Assembly (NCBI GenBank): GCA_963922315.1
Contig: CAWUID010000017.1
Span: forward strand, 1-39,036
DNA length: 39,036 nt
Source: JAHDBG01 sp963922315
Lineage (GTDB): Bacteria > Pseudomonadota > Gammaproteobacteria > Chromatiales > Chromatiaceae
Reading direction: 5' to 3'
Shown: in pieces, positions 23,170-30,637 of the stretch
Numbering within the stretch: position 1 is the first letter of the stretch
Layout: the number at the start of each line of letters is the position of its first letter
Notes under the pieces: generated by a model
The model's database searches: none
Seen by the model: only the letters and a program-made list of their open reading frames with translations
Told to the model about the DNA's origin: nothing
Translations under genes and position numbers: made by a program

Positions 23170-23390
23170 TGCTCTCTGTTTTTCAGGCAATTAAAAACAC
23201 GAATGTTAATGAAAATGATTGATATTGTTGCAGATAAAATCGTGGTGTAACAAAGCACTCGGGTTGTTATGTTTGTTGTAGCATAATTCTGTGCGATCCA
23301 GCCTAATAATGAGACATCAATGGCAGCAAGAATCGCAAATACCACTTTGTACCAGCCGATTTCCAGTTCCAGGCATTTTTCTTCTGACAT
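23166..23390 (-). CDS. Small two-span membrane protein of unknown function
   Basis: This 74-residue protein starts MSEEKCLELEIGWYKVVFAI. It has two hydrophobic segments, about residues 13-32 and 42-63, separated by QNYATTNITTR. The N-terminal acidic segment followed by W-Y-K and the A-A-I-D-V-S-L-L-G-W-I-A-Q-N motif resemble a small conserved hypothetical membrane family; I cannot name a function. It begins 12 bases after nuoF and overlaps the downstream 42-residue membrane protein gene, where nuoG would normally be. Confidence 0.7.
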   Translation of the reverse strand: MSEEKCLELEIGWYKVVFAILAAIDVSLLGWIAQNYATTNITTRVLCYTTILSATISIIFINIRVFNCLKNREQ

Positions 23391-23402
23391 CAGTTCAGTG
23401 TC

Positions 23403-24677
23403 TCAGGCGGCTTGTACCATACAGCGCTTGTGTTCGATATGGTAACTGAATTCGTCGTGGAAGTGCTGCACAAAACTGGCAACCGGCAGAGCAGCAGCGT
23501 CGCCGAGTGCGCAGATGGTACGGCCCATAATTTTTTTTGCCACATCATTCAGCAGATCCAGATCCTCTGGCTTGCCTTGGCCATGTTCTATCCGGTGTAT
23601 AACCCGGTGCATCCAGCCGGTACCTTCGCGGCATGGGGTGCATTGCCCACATGATTCTTCATAGTAGAAGTAAGAAATACGATCAAGCACCTTCACCATG
23701 CAGTTGGTATCGTCTATGACGATCACTGCACCTGAGCCGAGCATGGAACCGGCATTAGCAATGCTTTCATAATCCATGGTCAGGTCCAGCATCATTTCGC
23801 CGGTTAAGATCGGCGCAGATGAACCACCCGGAATTACTGCTTTCAGCGAGCGCCCGTCGCGGACGCCACCAGCCATTTCAAGCAATTCAGCGAATGGAGT
23901 GCCGAGTGGTACTTCAAAGTTGCCTGGTTTATTGACGTTACCTGAGACGGAAAACAGCTTTGAGCCACCGCTTTTTTCGACACCGATCTCGCGGAACCAG
24001 TCGGCTCCCTGACGGATAATATCCGGGATGGAGGCTAAAGTTTCGGTATTGTTGATCACGGTCGGGCGGCCGTATAGGCCGAATACTGCCGGGAAGGGTG
24101 GCTTGAAACGTGGCTGGCCTTTTTTACCTTCCAGTGATTCAAGCAGTGCGGTTTCTTCGCCGCAGATGTAAGCACCAGCACCCAGATGAGTGTGCAACTC
24201 GTAGCTGAAATCAGATCCCAGCAGGTTCTGGCCCAGATAGCCAGCAGCCCGTGCTTCTGCGAGTGCGGCTTCAAAACGCTCGTATGGTTCTTGAAATTCA
24301 CCTCGGATGTAGTTGTAACCCGTAGCGGCACCGATTGCGTAACCAGCGATGATCATACCTTCAATCAGTGCATGGGGATTATAGCGCAATATGTCCCGGT
24401 CTTTGCAGGTGCCAGGTTCGCCTTCATCAGAGTTACAGACGATATATTTTTCGCCAGGTGCGGTGCGATTGATAAATCCCCATTTCAGTCCGGTCGGAAA
24501 TCCGGCACCGCCGCGTCCACGTAATCCGGATTGTTTGACCTGTTCTATGATGTGTTCTTGTGGGGTTTGCTCGCGTAAGATTTGTTCCAGTGCCTGATAG
24601 CCGCCAGCTGCGCGGTAGGTTGCCAGCGTCCAGGGTTCCGATTGACGCAGAGTGCGGAAGCAGACTTCATTCGTCAT
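23403..24677 (-). CDS. nuoF: NADH-quinone oxidoreductase subunit F
   Basis: NuoF carries FMN and the NADH site of complex I. The 424-residue product has the NADH/FMN glycine-rich motif GLRGRGGAGFPTG (about residues 51-63) and the acidic CNSDEGEPGT loop. The N3 cluster cysteines are in ESCGQCTPCREGT near residue 340, with the fourth in TICALGD. The ATG at 24677 overlaps the nuoE stop by 11 bases. It is the last nuo gene here: nuoG-N are missing downstream. Confidence 0.97.
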   Translation of the reverse strand: MTNEVCFRTLRQSEPWTLATYRAAGGYQALEQILREQTPQEHIIEQVKQSGLRGRGGAGFPTGLKWGFINRTAPGEKYIVCNSDEGEPGTCKDRDILRYNPHALIEGMIIAGYAIGAATGYNYIRGEFQEPYERFEAALAEARAAGYLGQNLLGSDFSYELHTHLGAGAYICGEETALLESLEGKKGQPRFKPPFPAVFGLYGRPTVINNTETLASIPDIIRQGADWFREIGVEKSGGSKLFSVSGNVNKPGNFEVPLGTPFAELLEMAGGVRDGRSLKAVIPGGSSAPILTGEMMLDLTMDYESIANAGSMLGSGAVIVIDDTNCMVKVLDRISYFYYEESCGQCTPCREGTGWMHRVIHRIEHGQGKPEDLDLLNDVAKKIMGRTICALGDAAALPVASFVQHFHDEFSYHIEHKRCMVQAA

Positions 24678-25212
24678 GAGTGGTCTCCAGGCTATCCAAT
24701 ATCTGATCCACCCGCTGTGGAGTCAGATTTTCGTAATAGGTGTCGCCAATCTGCATCATTGGAGCACCACAACAGGCGCCGAGGCATTCCACTTCTTTCA
24801 GACTGAACTGACTATCTTCAGTCATTTCTCCAAAACCGATCCCGAGGCGTTGTTGCAGGTGCTGATAGATGTTGTCAGAGCCGTTCAGCATGCAGGATAT
24901 GTTAGTACACAGGCAAATCTTATGCTTACCGACCGGTTTGTGTTCGTACATTGAATAAAAGCTGCCGACTTCGTATACCGCGATCGGCGGCATGTCCAGG
25001 TAATCTGCAACCCGATCCATCAGCTCGGTAGTCAGGTGACCACCATTGTCTTCCTGCACGATCATCAGTGCGGCCATGCAAGCTGATTGTTTCCATTCTG
25101 ATGGATATTTTGCAACCCATTGGTCAATGGCAGTGCGGATGTCCGGGCTGAATAAAGTCGTTTTATCCGGGTGTGGCACCGGGGTCTGCATCGGCGCGTT
25201 GCGCAAACTCAT
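24667..25212 (-). CDS. nuoE: NADH-quinone oxidoreductase subunit E
   Basis: NuoE holds the N1a [2Fe-2S] cluster in the NADH-input arm. The 181-residue thioredoxin-like protein has ligand cysteines in CLCTNISCML (near residue 100) and ECLGACCGAP (near 144). The conserved VYEVGSFYSM segment also appears. The start at ATG 25212 is 19 bases after the nuoD stop. Confidence 0.96.
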   Translation of the reverse strand: MSLRNAPMQTPVPHPDKTTLFSPDIRTAIDQWVAKYPSEWKQSACMAALMIVQEDNGGHLTTELMDRVADYLDMPPIAVYEVGSFYSMYEHKPVGKHKICLCTNISCMLNGSDNIYQHLQQRLGIGFGEMTEDSQFSLKEVECLGACCGAPMMQIGDTYYENLTPQRVDQILDSLETTHDE

Positions 25213-25231
25213 GAATTCTCAGCTCTTTCAA

Positions 25232-26485
25232 TTAACGATCAATTTCGCCGAATACGACGTCCATGGTGCCGATGATGGCGACCACATCGGATAACATGTG
25301 TCCTTTTGCCATTTCGTCCATAGCAGCCAAGTGGGCAAAACCAGGAGCTCGTACTTTGACCCGGTATGGTTTGTTGGCACCGTCTGAGATCAGATAGACG
25401 CCAAATTCGCCCTTCGGTGCCTCTACGGCAGCATAGGTTTCACCTGGTGGTGGACAGAAGCCTTCGGTGAACAATTTGAAATGGTGGATCAGGGCTTCCA
25501 TATCATTTTTCATGGTAGCCCGTTTCGGTGGAGTGATTTTGTGATCTTCAATCATCACCGGGCCTGGGTTGGCCCGTAACCATCGAATACACTGTTGTAT
25601 GATGCGCGTGGACTCTCTTAGTTCCTGCATTCGGACCAGATAACGATCATAACAATCACCCTGGGTGCCGATCGGGATGTCGAAATCGACGTCTGCATAG
25701 GCGGCATAGGGTTGCTTTTTGCGCAGATCCCAGGCAATACCGGAACCGCGTAACATCGGGCCGCTGAAGCCAAGTTGTTGTGCTCGTTCCGGATCAACGA
25801 CGCCGATGCCGACCGTTCGCTGTTTCCAGATACGGTTGTCAGTCAGCAGGGTTTCGTATTCGTCTACCAGCTTCGGGAAGCGATTGGCAAAGTCTTCGAT
25901 AAAGTCCAGCAACGAGCCTTGCCGTGCGGCGTTGCGTTGTGCTGCCTCCTGCTCGCTGCAGAAACGACCAGCCTGAAACTGTGGCATCTGTTCCGGCAGA
26001 TCTCGATACACGCCGCCGGGTCGGTAGTAGGTCGCATGCATCCGCGCACCAGAGACTGCTTCATAGCAGTCCATCAGATCTTCACGTTCGCGAAAACAAT
26101 ACAGGAACACGGTCATGGCGCCGACATCCAGGGCATGGGTGCCGAGCCACATCAGATGATTCAGGATACGGGTGATTTCGTCAAACAGAGTGCGGATATA
26201 TTGCGCCCGCGCCGGTGCTTCGATGCCGAGCAGTTGTTCAATCGCACGGACATAGCCGTGTTCGTTACACATCATCGACACATAATCCAGCCGATCCATG
26301 TAGCCGATAGACTGGTTGTATGGCTTGCTCTCAGCCAGTTTTTCGGTGCCGCGATGTAACAGCCCGATATGCGGGTCAGCGCGTTCGATAACTTCGCCAT
26401 CCATCTCCAGTACAAGGCGTAGGACGCCATGTGCCGCCGGGTGTTGCGGGCCGAAGTTAATCGTATAGTTGCGTATTTCGGACAT
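25232..26485 (-). CDS. nuoD: NADH-quinone oxidoreductase subunit D
   Basis: NuoD (417 residues) is the hydrogenase-like subunit forming the quinone pocket with NuoB. It begins with the signature NFGPQHPAAHGVLRLVLEMDGE and contains HIGLLHRGTEKL, and ends with the conserved CDxVxxIGTxD-like AIIGTMDVVFGEIDR. NuoC and NuoD are separate genes, unlike in E. coli where they are fused. The start directly abuts the nuoC stop. Confidence 0.97.
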   Translation of the reverse strand: MSEIRNYTINFGPQHPAAHGVLRLVLEMDGEVIERADPHIGLLHRGTEKLAESKPYNQSIGYMDRLDYVSMMCNEHGYVRAIEQLLGIEAPARAQYIRTLFDEITRILNHLMWLGTHALDVGAMTVFLYCFREREDLMDCYEAVSGARMHATYYRPGGVYRDLPEQMPQFQAGRFCSEQEAAQRNAARQGSLLDFIEDFANRFPKLVDEYETLLTDNRIWKQRTVGIGVVDPERAQQLGFSGPMLRGSGIAWDLRKKQPYAAYADVDFDIPIGTQGDCYDRYLVRMQELRESTRIIQQCIRWLRANPGPVMIEDHKITPPKRATMKNDMEALIHHFKLFTEGFCPPPGETYAAVEAPKGEFGVYLISDGANKPYRVKVRAPGFAHLAAMDEMAKGHMLSDVVAIIGTMDVVFGEIDR

Positions 26486-27163
26486 TCAGTTCGCGCTCCC
26501 TGTGTAACGCGCATCATCCCGGATTACGCGGGGTACCAGAGTGCGTGGTTCAATGCTGACTGGTTCGTATACAACGCGTTGTTGTTCCGGATCATAGCGC
26601 ATTTCAACCTGGCCGATCAGTGGGAAGTCTTTCCGGAATGGGTGACCGATAAAGCCATAGTCAGTCAGAATGCGCCGCAGATCTGGGTGGCCGTTGAACA
26701 GAATGCCGAACAGGTCAAATGCCTCACGTTCAAACCAGTTTGCGGCAGACCAAATGTTGATCACACTGTCAACGATGGGCTGAGTGGCATCCAGCCAGCA
26801 TTTCACCCGCAGTCGAACATTATGTTGAATGGATAGCAAGTGATATACGACCGCAAAGCGTTGACTCGGGTCGGCTTCTGGGGTGGAGCGTGTGGCGCCT
26901 CGCCCGAATCCGCTGTTAGCTGCGGTGCGGGTAGCCCATTCCGATTCGCCGTAGCTGGCATAGTCGACACCACAGATATCCATGCACTGAGTCATGGTAA
27001 TCTGTGGATGATCCCGCAGCAACTGCATAACCGTAATCAAATCATTGCGATTGACCGTTAATGTCAGCTCACCATCGGCATGTTCACACTGGCAGTCAGG
27101 ATAAGCAACCAGCTCTGTGCCAAGCGTGGTGTAGAGTTGTTCCAGGCGTTGTTTGCGGCTCAT
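26486..27163 (-). CDS. nuoC: NADH-quinone oxidoreductase subunit C
   Basis: This 225-residue peripheral-arm subunit carries the NuoC signature FEREAFDLFGILFNGHPDLR followed by GHPFRKDFPLIG. A polar segment between about residues 87 and 105 (GFGRGATRSTPEADPS) interrupts the core, as in many betaproteobacterial and gammaproteobacterial NuoC proteins. It starts 3 bases after the nuoB stop. Confidence 0.96.
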   Translation of the reverse strand: MSRKQRLEQLYTTLGTELVAYPDCQCEHADGELTLTVNRNDLITVMQLLRDHPQITMTQCMDICGVDYASYGESEWATRTAANSGFGRGATRSTPEADPSQRFAVVYHLLSIQHNVRLRVKCWLDATQPIVDSVINIWSAANWFEREAFDLFGILFNGHPDLRRILTDYGFIGHPFRKDFPLIGQVEMRYDPEQQRVVYEPVSIEPRTLVPRVIRDDARYTGSAN

Positions 27164-27166
27164 AGG

Positions 27167-27661
27167 TCAGGCTTTGTCGGCAGCAGGTCGGGCAATTGTA
27201 TTGGTACGGCGGATTTTATTCTGCAATTGCAAGATGCCATACAGTAGCGCTTCGGCTGTGGGTGGGCAGCCGGGGACATACACATCCACTGGTACAATCC
27301 GGTCACAACCGCGTACGACCGAATAGGAGTAGTGGTAATAGCCGCCGCCATTCGCACAGGAACCCATGGAAATTACCCAGCGGGGCTCCGGCATTTGATC
27401 GTACACTTTGCGCAGTGCTGGTGCCATCTTATTCACCAGAGTACCGGCGACGATCATAACATCTGACTGGCGTGGACTAGGTCGGAAAATGATGCCGAAT
27501 CGGTCCATATCATACCGTGACGCAGCGGCATGCATCATTTCGACCGCACAACAGGCCAGGCCGAATGTCATAGGCCAGAGTGAGCCGGTTTGCGCCCAGT
27601 TGATGAGTTTATCGGCAGTTGTAGTGATAAAGCCTTGTTCCAGAACGCCCTTCACTCCCAT
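27167..27661 (-). CDS. nuoB: NADH-quinone oxidoreductase subunit B
   Basis: NuoB carries the N2 [4Fe-4S] cluster next to the quinone site. The 164-residue protein has the adjacent cysteines in FGLACCAVEMM and the others in SMGSCANGGGYYH and YVPGCPPTAEALL, all four ligands present. Its start overlaps nuoA by 10 bases. Confidence 0.97.
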   Translation of the reverse strand: MGVKGVLEQGFITTTADKLINWAQTGSLWPMTFGLACCAVEMMHAAASRYDMDRFGIIFRPSPRQSDVMIVAGTLVNKMAPALRKVYDQMPEPRWVISMGSCANGGGYYHYSYSVVRGCDRIVPVDVYVPGCPPTAEALLYGILQLQNKIRRTNTIARPAADKA

Positions 27662-28008
27662 TCAAGTGCCCCTTTCTTCCATTCGTAGATAAAGCCGACC
27701 ACCAGGATTCCTAAAAAGATCATCATCGCCCAGAAGCCGGTCATACCAATCTGATCCAGCACCACTGCCCAGGGAAACAGGAAAGCGATCTCCAGATCGA
27801 AGATGATGAATAGAATCGCGACCAGATAATAACGCACATCAAATTTCATGCGTGCATCTTCAAATGCGGCAAAGCCACATTCGTAGGCTGAGCTTTTGGC
27901 AGCATTGGGTGCACTGGGCGAGAGCACAAAGCCGATACCGATGGCAGCGATGCCAACGAACAGGCCAAGGCCGATAAAGATCAGAATGGGCAGATAAGCA
28001 TCCAGCAT
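27652..28008 (-). CDS. nuoA: NADH-quinone oxidoreductase subunit A
   Basis: NuoA is a three-span membrane subunit at the junction of the complex I arms. The 118-residue product shows three hydrophobic segments and the conserved loop YECGFAAFEDARMKFDVRYY, with the family cysteine. It is the promoter-proximal gene of the long minus-strand directon and diverges from ssb over a 109-base gap. Confidence 0.96.
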   Translation of the reverse strand: MLDAYLPILIFIGLGLFVGIAAIGIGFVLSPSAPNAAKSSAYECGFAAFEDARMKFDVRYYLVAILFIIFDLEIAFLFPWAVVLDQIGMTGFWAMMIFLGILVVGFIYEWKKGALEWE

Positions 28009-28117
28009 GGCCTGTATTTCCGGTTATGCTGTGGGGAATGAGTCCTGTATGATTCGGCGATCAATGCGTGTTTCGGCACGTGATCCGAATCAGGGACAAA
28101 TTATATAGGATTTTGTT

Positions 28118-28564
28118 ATGGCAAGAGGCATCAATAAAGTAATTCTGATCGGTAATCTGGGACAAGACCCGGAAGTCCGGTACATGCCGAGCGGGGTGGC
28201 TGTGTGCAATGTGAGTATTGCCACCTCTGAAAGCTGGAAAGATAAAAGCACTGGCGAGCCGGTTGAACGCACCGAATGGCACCGGGTGGTGATGTTCCGG
28301 CGGTTGGCTGAGATTGCGGGCGAGTATCTGAAGAAAGGCAGTAAAGTTTATGTCGAAGGTCGCCTGCAGACCCGTAAGTGGCAGGATCAGCAAGGGCAGG
28401 ATCGGTATACCACTGAAGTGATTGCAGACAATATGCAGATGCTGGACGGCCGTGCCGGTGGCAGTGCTGATTTTGCTGCGGCTCCGGCTGCCCCGTCCGG
28501 TGGCGCATCAGCACCACAGCCACCGATGGCGAATAATGGCTTTGATGATGATGTTCCGTTCTGA
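28118..28564 (+). CDS. ssb: Single-stranded DNA-binding protein
   Basis: SSB binds single-stranded DNA in replication and repair. The 148-residue protein starts MARGINKVILIGNLGQDPE, an OB-fold up to about residue 110 with the conserved WHRVVMFRRLAEIA and YVEGRLQTRKW. A short Gly/Ala/Pro linker follows, then the acidic tip DDDVPF that binds partner proteins. AGGA lies about 7 bases before the ATG. It stands alone on the plus strand; uvrA, a common neighbour, is absent. Confidence 0.97.
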   Translation: MARGINKVILIGNLGQDPEVRYMPSGVAVCNVSIATSESWKDKSTGEPVERTEWHRVVMFRRLAEIAGEYLKKGSKVYVEGRLQTRKWQDQQGQDRYTTEVIADNMQMLDGRAGGSADFAAAPAAPSGGASAPQPPMANNGFDDDVPF

Positions 28565-28829
28565 CAGAAGGGCGACTCTGGAGTATGTTGTACATGACAA
28601 AGTGCGTCTGGCCATGTGCAGCCTTATTGTTGGTGTAGTCATCTGGGTGTGCCGGATGGAACATGCTTGAGCCTACCGGATAAAATAGTTAGGTAATGAT
28701 TACACAGTAGTTTAATTGTTCAACTCGATCAATATTCTGGCTACCACCGATTTACCATTATCGTATCAGGGTATTGACGGGTCAATTCCGGCTTAGCTGT
28801 GAAAGTAAGATCATTATGCAGTCAGCTTT
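28565..28829. other. Intergenic gap between ssb and the PIN pseudogene
   Basis: I find no RNA gene, repeat or credible coding frame in these 265 bases. A TTGACG at 28774-28779 resembles a -35 box but has no convincing -10 partner at normal spacing. No intrinsic terminator is evident after ssb. Confidence 0.4.
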
Positions 28830-29306
28830 ATGAACGTCTCCGTTTATATTGAAACGTCGATTATCAGTTACCTAACGGCTCGACCCAGCAACAATCTATT
28901 AAAGTCGGCGCGCCAAGCGGTGACAAACGATTGGTAGGAAAATTTGCGAGGTCAATTCGATCTGTATATATCCACCTTGGTGATTGACGAAGTTTCAGCT
29001 GGTGACCCCCAAGCTGCTGCCCATCGGTTATCGGCGATCCAAGGTATTGCTATTTTGGCTATTCCGGATCAAGCTGTAGATATTGCAGATGCGTTATTGA
29101 TAGCAAAAGCATTGCCTGAAAAAGCGCGTGAAGATGCTTTGCATATTGGTATTGCTGCAACTCAAGGCGTGGATTACCTGTTAACATGGAATTTCAAGCA
29201 TATCAATAATGCTTATAAAAAAGCCCAGGTGGTGGAAGTTGTTGAGCGTTTTGCTTTTATTTGCCCCACACTTTGTTCGCCTGAGCAGCTAGGAGCAATC
29301 ACATGA
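28830..29306 (+). pseudogene. PIN-domain (VapC-type) ribonuclease gene interrupted by an in-frame TAG
   Basis: Reading from ATG 28830, the frame gives MNVSVYIETSIISYLTARPS and continues to NDW, then TAG at 28935-28937, and then stays in the same frame (ENLRGQFDLYISTLVIDEVSAGD) to a TGA at 29304-29306. Together the parts are a full-length PIN protein of about 157 residues. It shows YIETS near residue 8, VIDEVSAGD, AREDALHIG and LLTWNFKHINN, the usual acidic active-site positions. Related proteins have two tryptophans at the break (W-W-E-N), so TAG most simply arose from TGG. A downstream TTG at 28944 could restart translation but would lack the first catalytic acid. The gene overlaps the next small gene by an ATGA. 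Confidence 0.8.
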
Positions 29307-29470
29307 TAAAAGACCCCATTATTGAAGAGTTACATCGTTATCGGGAAACTCATGCTCTGAAATATGGCAATGATTTGCGTCGTATATGTGCCGCATTGCA
29401 GGAAAAAGAAGCACAGTATCCGGTAGTAAACCGAATGTCTAAGCCTCTTTCTAAAACCATTGTCAGCTAG
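29303..29470 (+). CDS. Small VapC-associated protein, copy A (putative antitoxin)
   Basis: A 55-residue protein begins MIKDPIIEELHRYRETHA and continues KYGNDLRRICAALQEKE. The ATG overlaps the PIN gene stop (ATGA) and is preceded by AGGAG about 8 bases upstream, so this is a real translated gene. Small proteins of this D-P-I-(I/V)-x-E-(L/I) type commonly follow PIN-domain genes; here the order is toxin first. It is paralogous to the protein at 29761-29922. A role as cognate antitoxin is inferred from coupling and size only; no DNA-binding motif is obvious. Confidence 0.72.
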   Translation: MIKDPIIEELHRYRETHALKYGNDLRRICAALQEKEAQYPVVNRMSKPLSKTIVS

Positions 29471-29760
29471 GGAGCGTTCTTAATTAGCTGAGTGGAAACG
29501 TCCCTTTTAGTACAGTGGTGACATCATCTCTGTGGCTGCTTTTAAAGGGTGGTGTGGGTGCGTTTGCACCTCGGTATACGATGTCACATCAGACTTGAGG
29601 TTTGTTCATGATGCTAAGCAGAACAAGTGCTGTCAGACAGGTTCAGGTTTTGCTGTGTCAACTGCTTTCACTCTGCACAGCTAACTGCGAAACGGAATCA
29701 ATTCTGGGTGATGGTAAGGTTGTGACTGCTGCTGACTTCTGAAGAGTCAGGAGAAAAAAT
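29471..29760. other. Structured intergenic segment between the two small paralogues
   Basis: This 290-base gap contains a perfect 8-base inverted repeat, GTGACATC (29518-29525) and GATGTCAC (29580-29587). Inside it is a hairpin GGTGC-GTTT-GCACC at 29557-29570, and nearby CCCTTT/AAAGGG can also pair. The whole could fold as a small RNA or be a short mobile-repeat remnant. A 44-codon frame at 29608-29742 has a hydrophobic N-terminal half but no Shine-Dalgarno, and I do not call it a gene. The end of the gap holds the AGGAG site for the next gene. Confidence 0.35.
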
Positions 29761-29922
29761 ATGATGCAAGACCCGATTGTTGCTGAAATTCATCGCTATC
29801 GCATGGAGCATGCGGAAAAATACGGTCATGACATCAAACGAATCTGGGAAGCTTTGAAAGAGTTTGAAATAAATTCTGGGTATGAGGTTGTACATCGAGA
29901 ACCACGTTTATTACCATCATGA
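29761..29922 (+). CDS. Small VapC-associated protein, copy B (orphan paralogue)
   Basis: A 53-residue protein begins MMQDPIVAEIHRYRMEHAEK, continues YGHDIKRIWEALKEFE and ends EPRLLPS. It aligns along its first 40 residues with copy A at 29303-29470. The shared pattern is D-P-I-(I/V)-x-E-(L/I)-H-R-Y-R-x-x-H-A-x-K-Y-G-x-D-(L/I)-(R/K)-R-I. A strong AGGAG lies about 9 bases before the ATG. Unlike copy A it has no PIN gene in front of it, so it is an orphan or the survivor of a second, decayed module. Confidence 0.72.
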   Translation: MMQDPIVAEIHRYRMEHAEKYGHDIKRIWEALKEFEINSGYEVVHREPRLLPS

Positions 29923-29985
29923 GTACACAGATAACCTGATATTTCAGCGGATAACCAATACTCTGCGCTAAGTCGTTTGGTGCTG

Positions 29986-30246
29986 CTAATTACTGTAGTG
30001 GTATCTGAGTTGCGCAATAAAAATATGGCCGTCTGCTACTTTGTATACAATGCGATGTTCATCATTAATGCGTCGAGACCAATAACCGGATAAACCATGC
30101 CTCAACGGTTCAGGTTTGCCAATGCCTGTAAAAGGTTCGCGTTCAATATCTTTTATCAGGGTGTTGATCCGTTTGAGTATGGACTTATCAGTTTTCTGCC
30201 AGTACAAATAGTTATTCCATGCCCGGCTGGAAAAAGTGAGTTTCAT
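29986..30246 (-). CDS. yoeB: YoeB-family mRNA interferase toxin
   Basis: The 86-residue protein matches YoeB/Txe. It begins MKLTFSSRAWNNYLYWQKTD and continues ILKRINTLIKDIEREPFTG, then GKPEPLRHGLSGYWSRRINDEHRIVY and RYHYSN at the C-terminus. The catalytic Glu, Arg and C-terminal His-Tyr positions are kept (EPL, RRI, HRIVY, YHY). YoeB cleaves mRNA at the ribosomal A site. Its ATG overlaps the yefM stop by 4 bases (ATGA), typical of the yefM-yoeB operon. Confidence 0.95.
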   Translation of the reverse strand: MKLTFSSRAWNNYLYWQKTDKSILKRINTLIKDIEREPFTGIGKPEPLRHGLSGYWSRRINDEHRIVYKVADGHIFIAQLRYHYSN

Positions 30247-30494
30247 TCGATTAACTCATGTTCAGTACCACCGCCAGCTTCAAGTTCTGCGATTGATTCC
30301 AGTAAGTGTCTGGCATTTGCGGGAGAGCGGAGCAGGTAAGCAGTTTCTTCCATCGCCTGAAAATCATCTAGCGACATCATAACTACAGGCGGTTCCCGCT
30401 TCCGGGTAATTATGATCGGATCGTGGTCATCGCACACTCTTTCCATGGTTTTTGCCAGGTTAGCACGTGCAGCGGTATAGCTTATGGCATTCAT
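30243..30494 (-). CDS. yefM: YefM-family antitoxin
   Basis: This 83-residue Phd/YefM antitoxin begins MNAISYTAARANLAKTMERV, has the core DDHDPIIITRKREPPVVMMSLDDF, and a C-terminal toxin-binding tail rich in Leu, Glu and Gly. It neutralises YoeB and represses its own operon. The ATG at 30494 has AGGAG 6 bases upstream; an in-frame ATG at 30512 is upstream of that site and less likely. Two TGTACG repeats lie just upstream. Confidence 0.95.
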   Translation of the reverse strand: MNAISYTAARANLAKTMERVCDDHDPIIITRKREPPVVMMSLDDFQAMEETAYLLRSPANARHLLESIAELEAGGGTEHELIE

Positions 30495-30517
30495 AGCAAT
30501 CTCCTGAAACATCGGTC

Positions 30518-30535
30518 TGTACGTAAAAATGTACG
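30518..30535. promoter_or_regulatory. Putative YefM operator (paired TGTACG motifs)
   Basis: TGTACG occurs at 30518-30523 and again at 30530-30535, 12 bases apart, in the yefM leader about 24-41 bases before the start codon. The E. coli YefM operator uses TGTACA-core palindromes, so this spacing and core fit an autoregulatory site. The match is by motif only. Confidence 0.5.
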
Positions 30536-30637
30536 TTCAATGTAACAGTGCATCATGAGCTCGTCAACTTGGGCACATTTTTTCTTTTTCTACAGATTTC
30601 TGGACTTTATCAACACTTTCACAATTGGTATTTGTGA

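Noticed and set aside
28935..28937. Genetic-code recoding of TAG as an explanation for the PIN gene break
   Set aside because: waaF in this window ends with TAG directly before a properly started gene, which argues TAG is a normal stop; no other internal TAG was seen in real genes.
29608..29742. 44-codon plus-strand frame with a hydrophobic N-terminal half and an L-S-L-C motif resembling a lipobox
   Set aside because: No Shine-Dalgarno sequence, no recognisable family, and it lies in a structured gap; chance is more likely.
28565..29760. tRNA genes or a CRISPR array in the intergenic stretches
   Set aside because: No T-loop GGTTCGA-type motif with acceptor pairing and no regularly spaced direct repeats were found.
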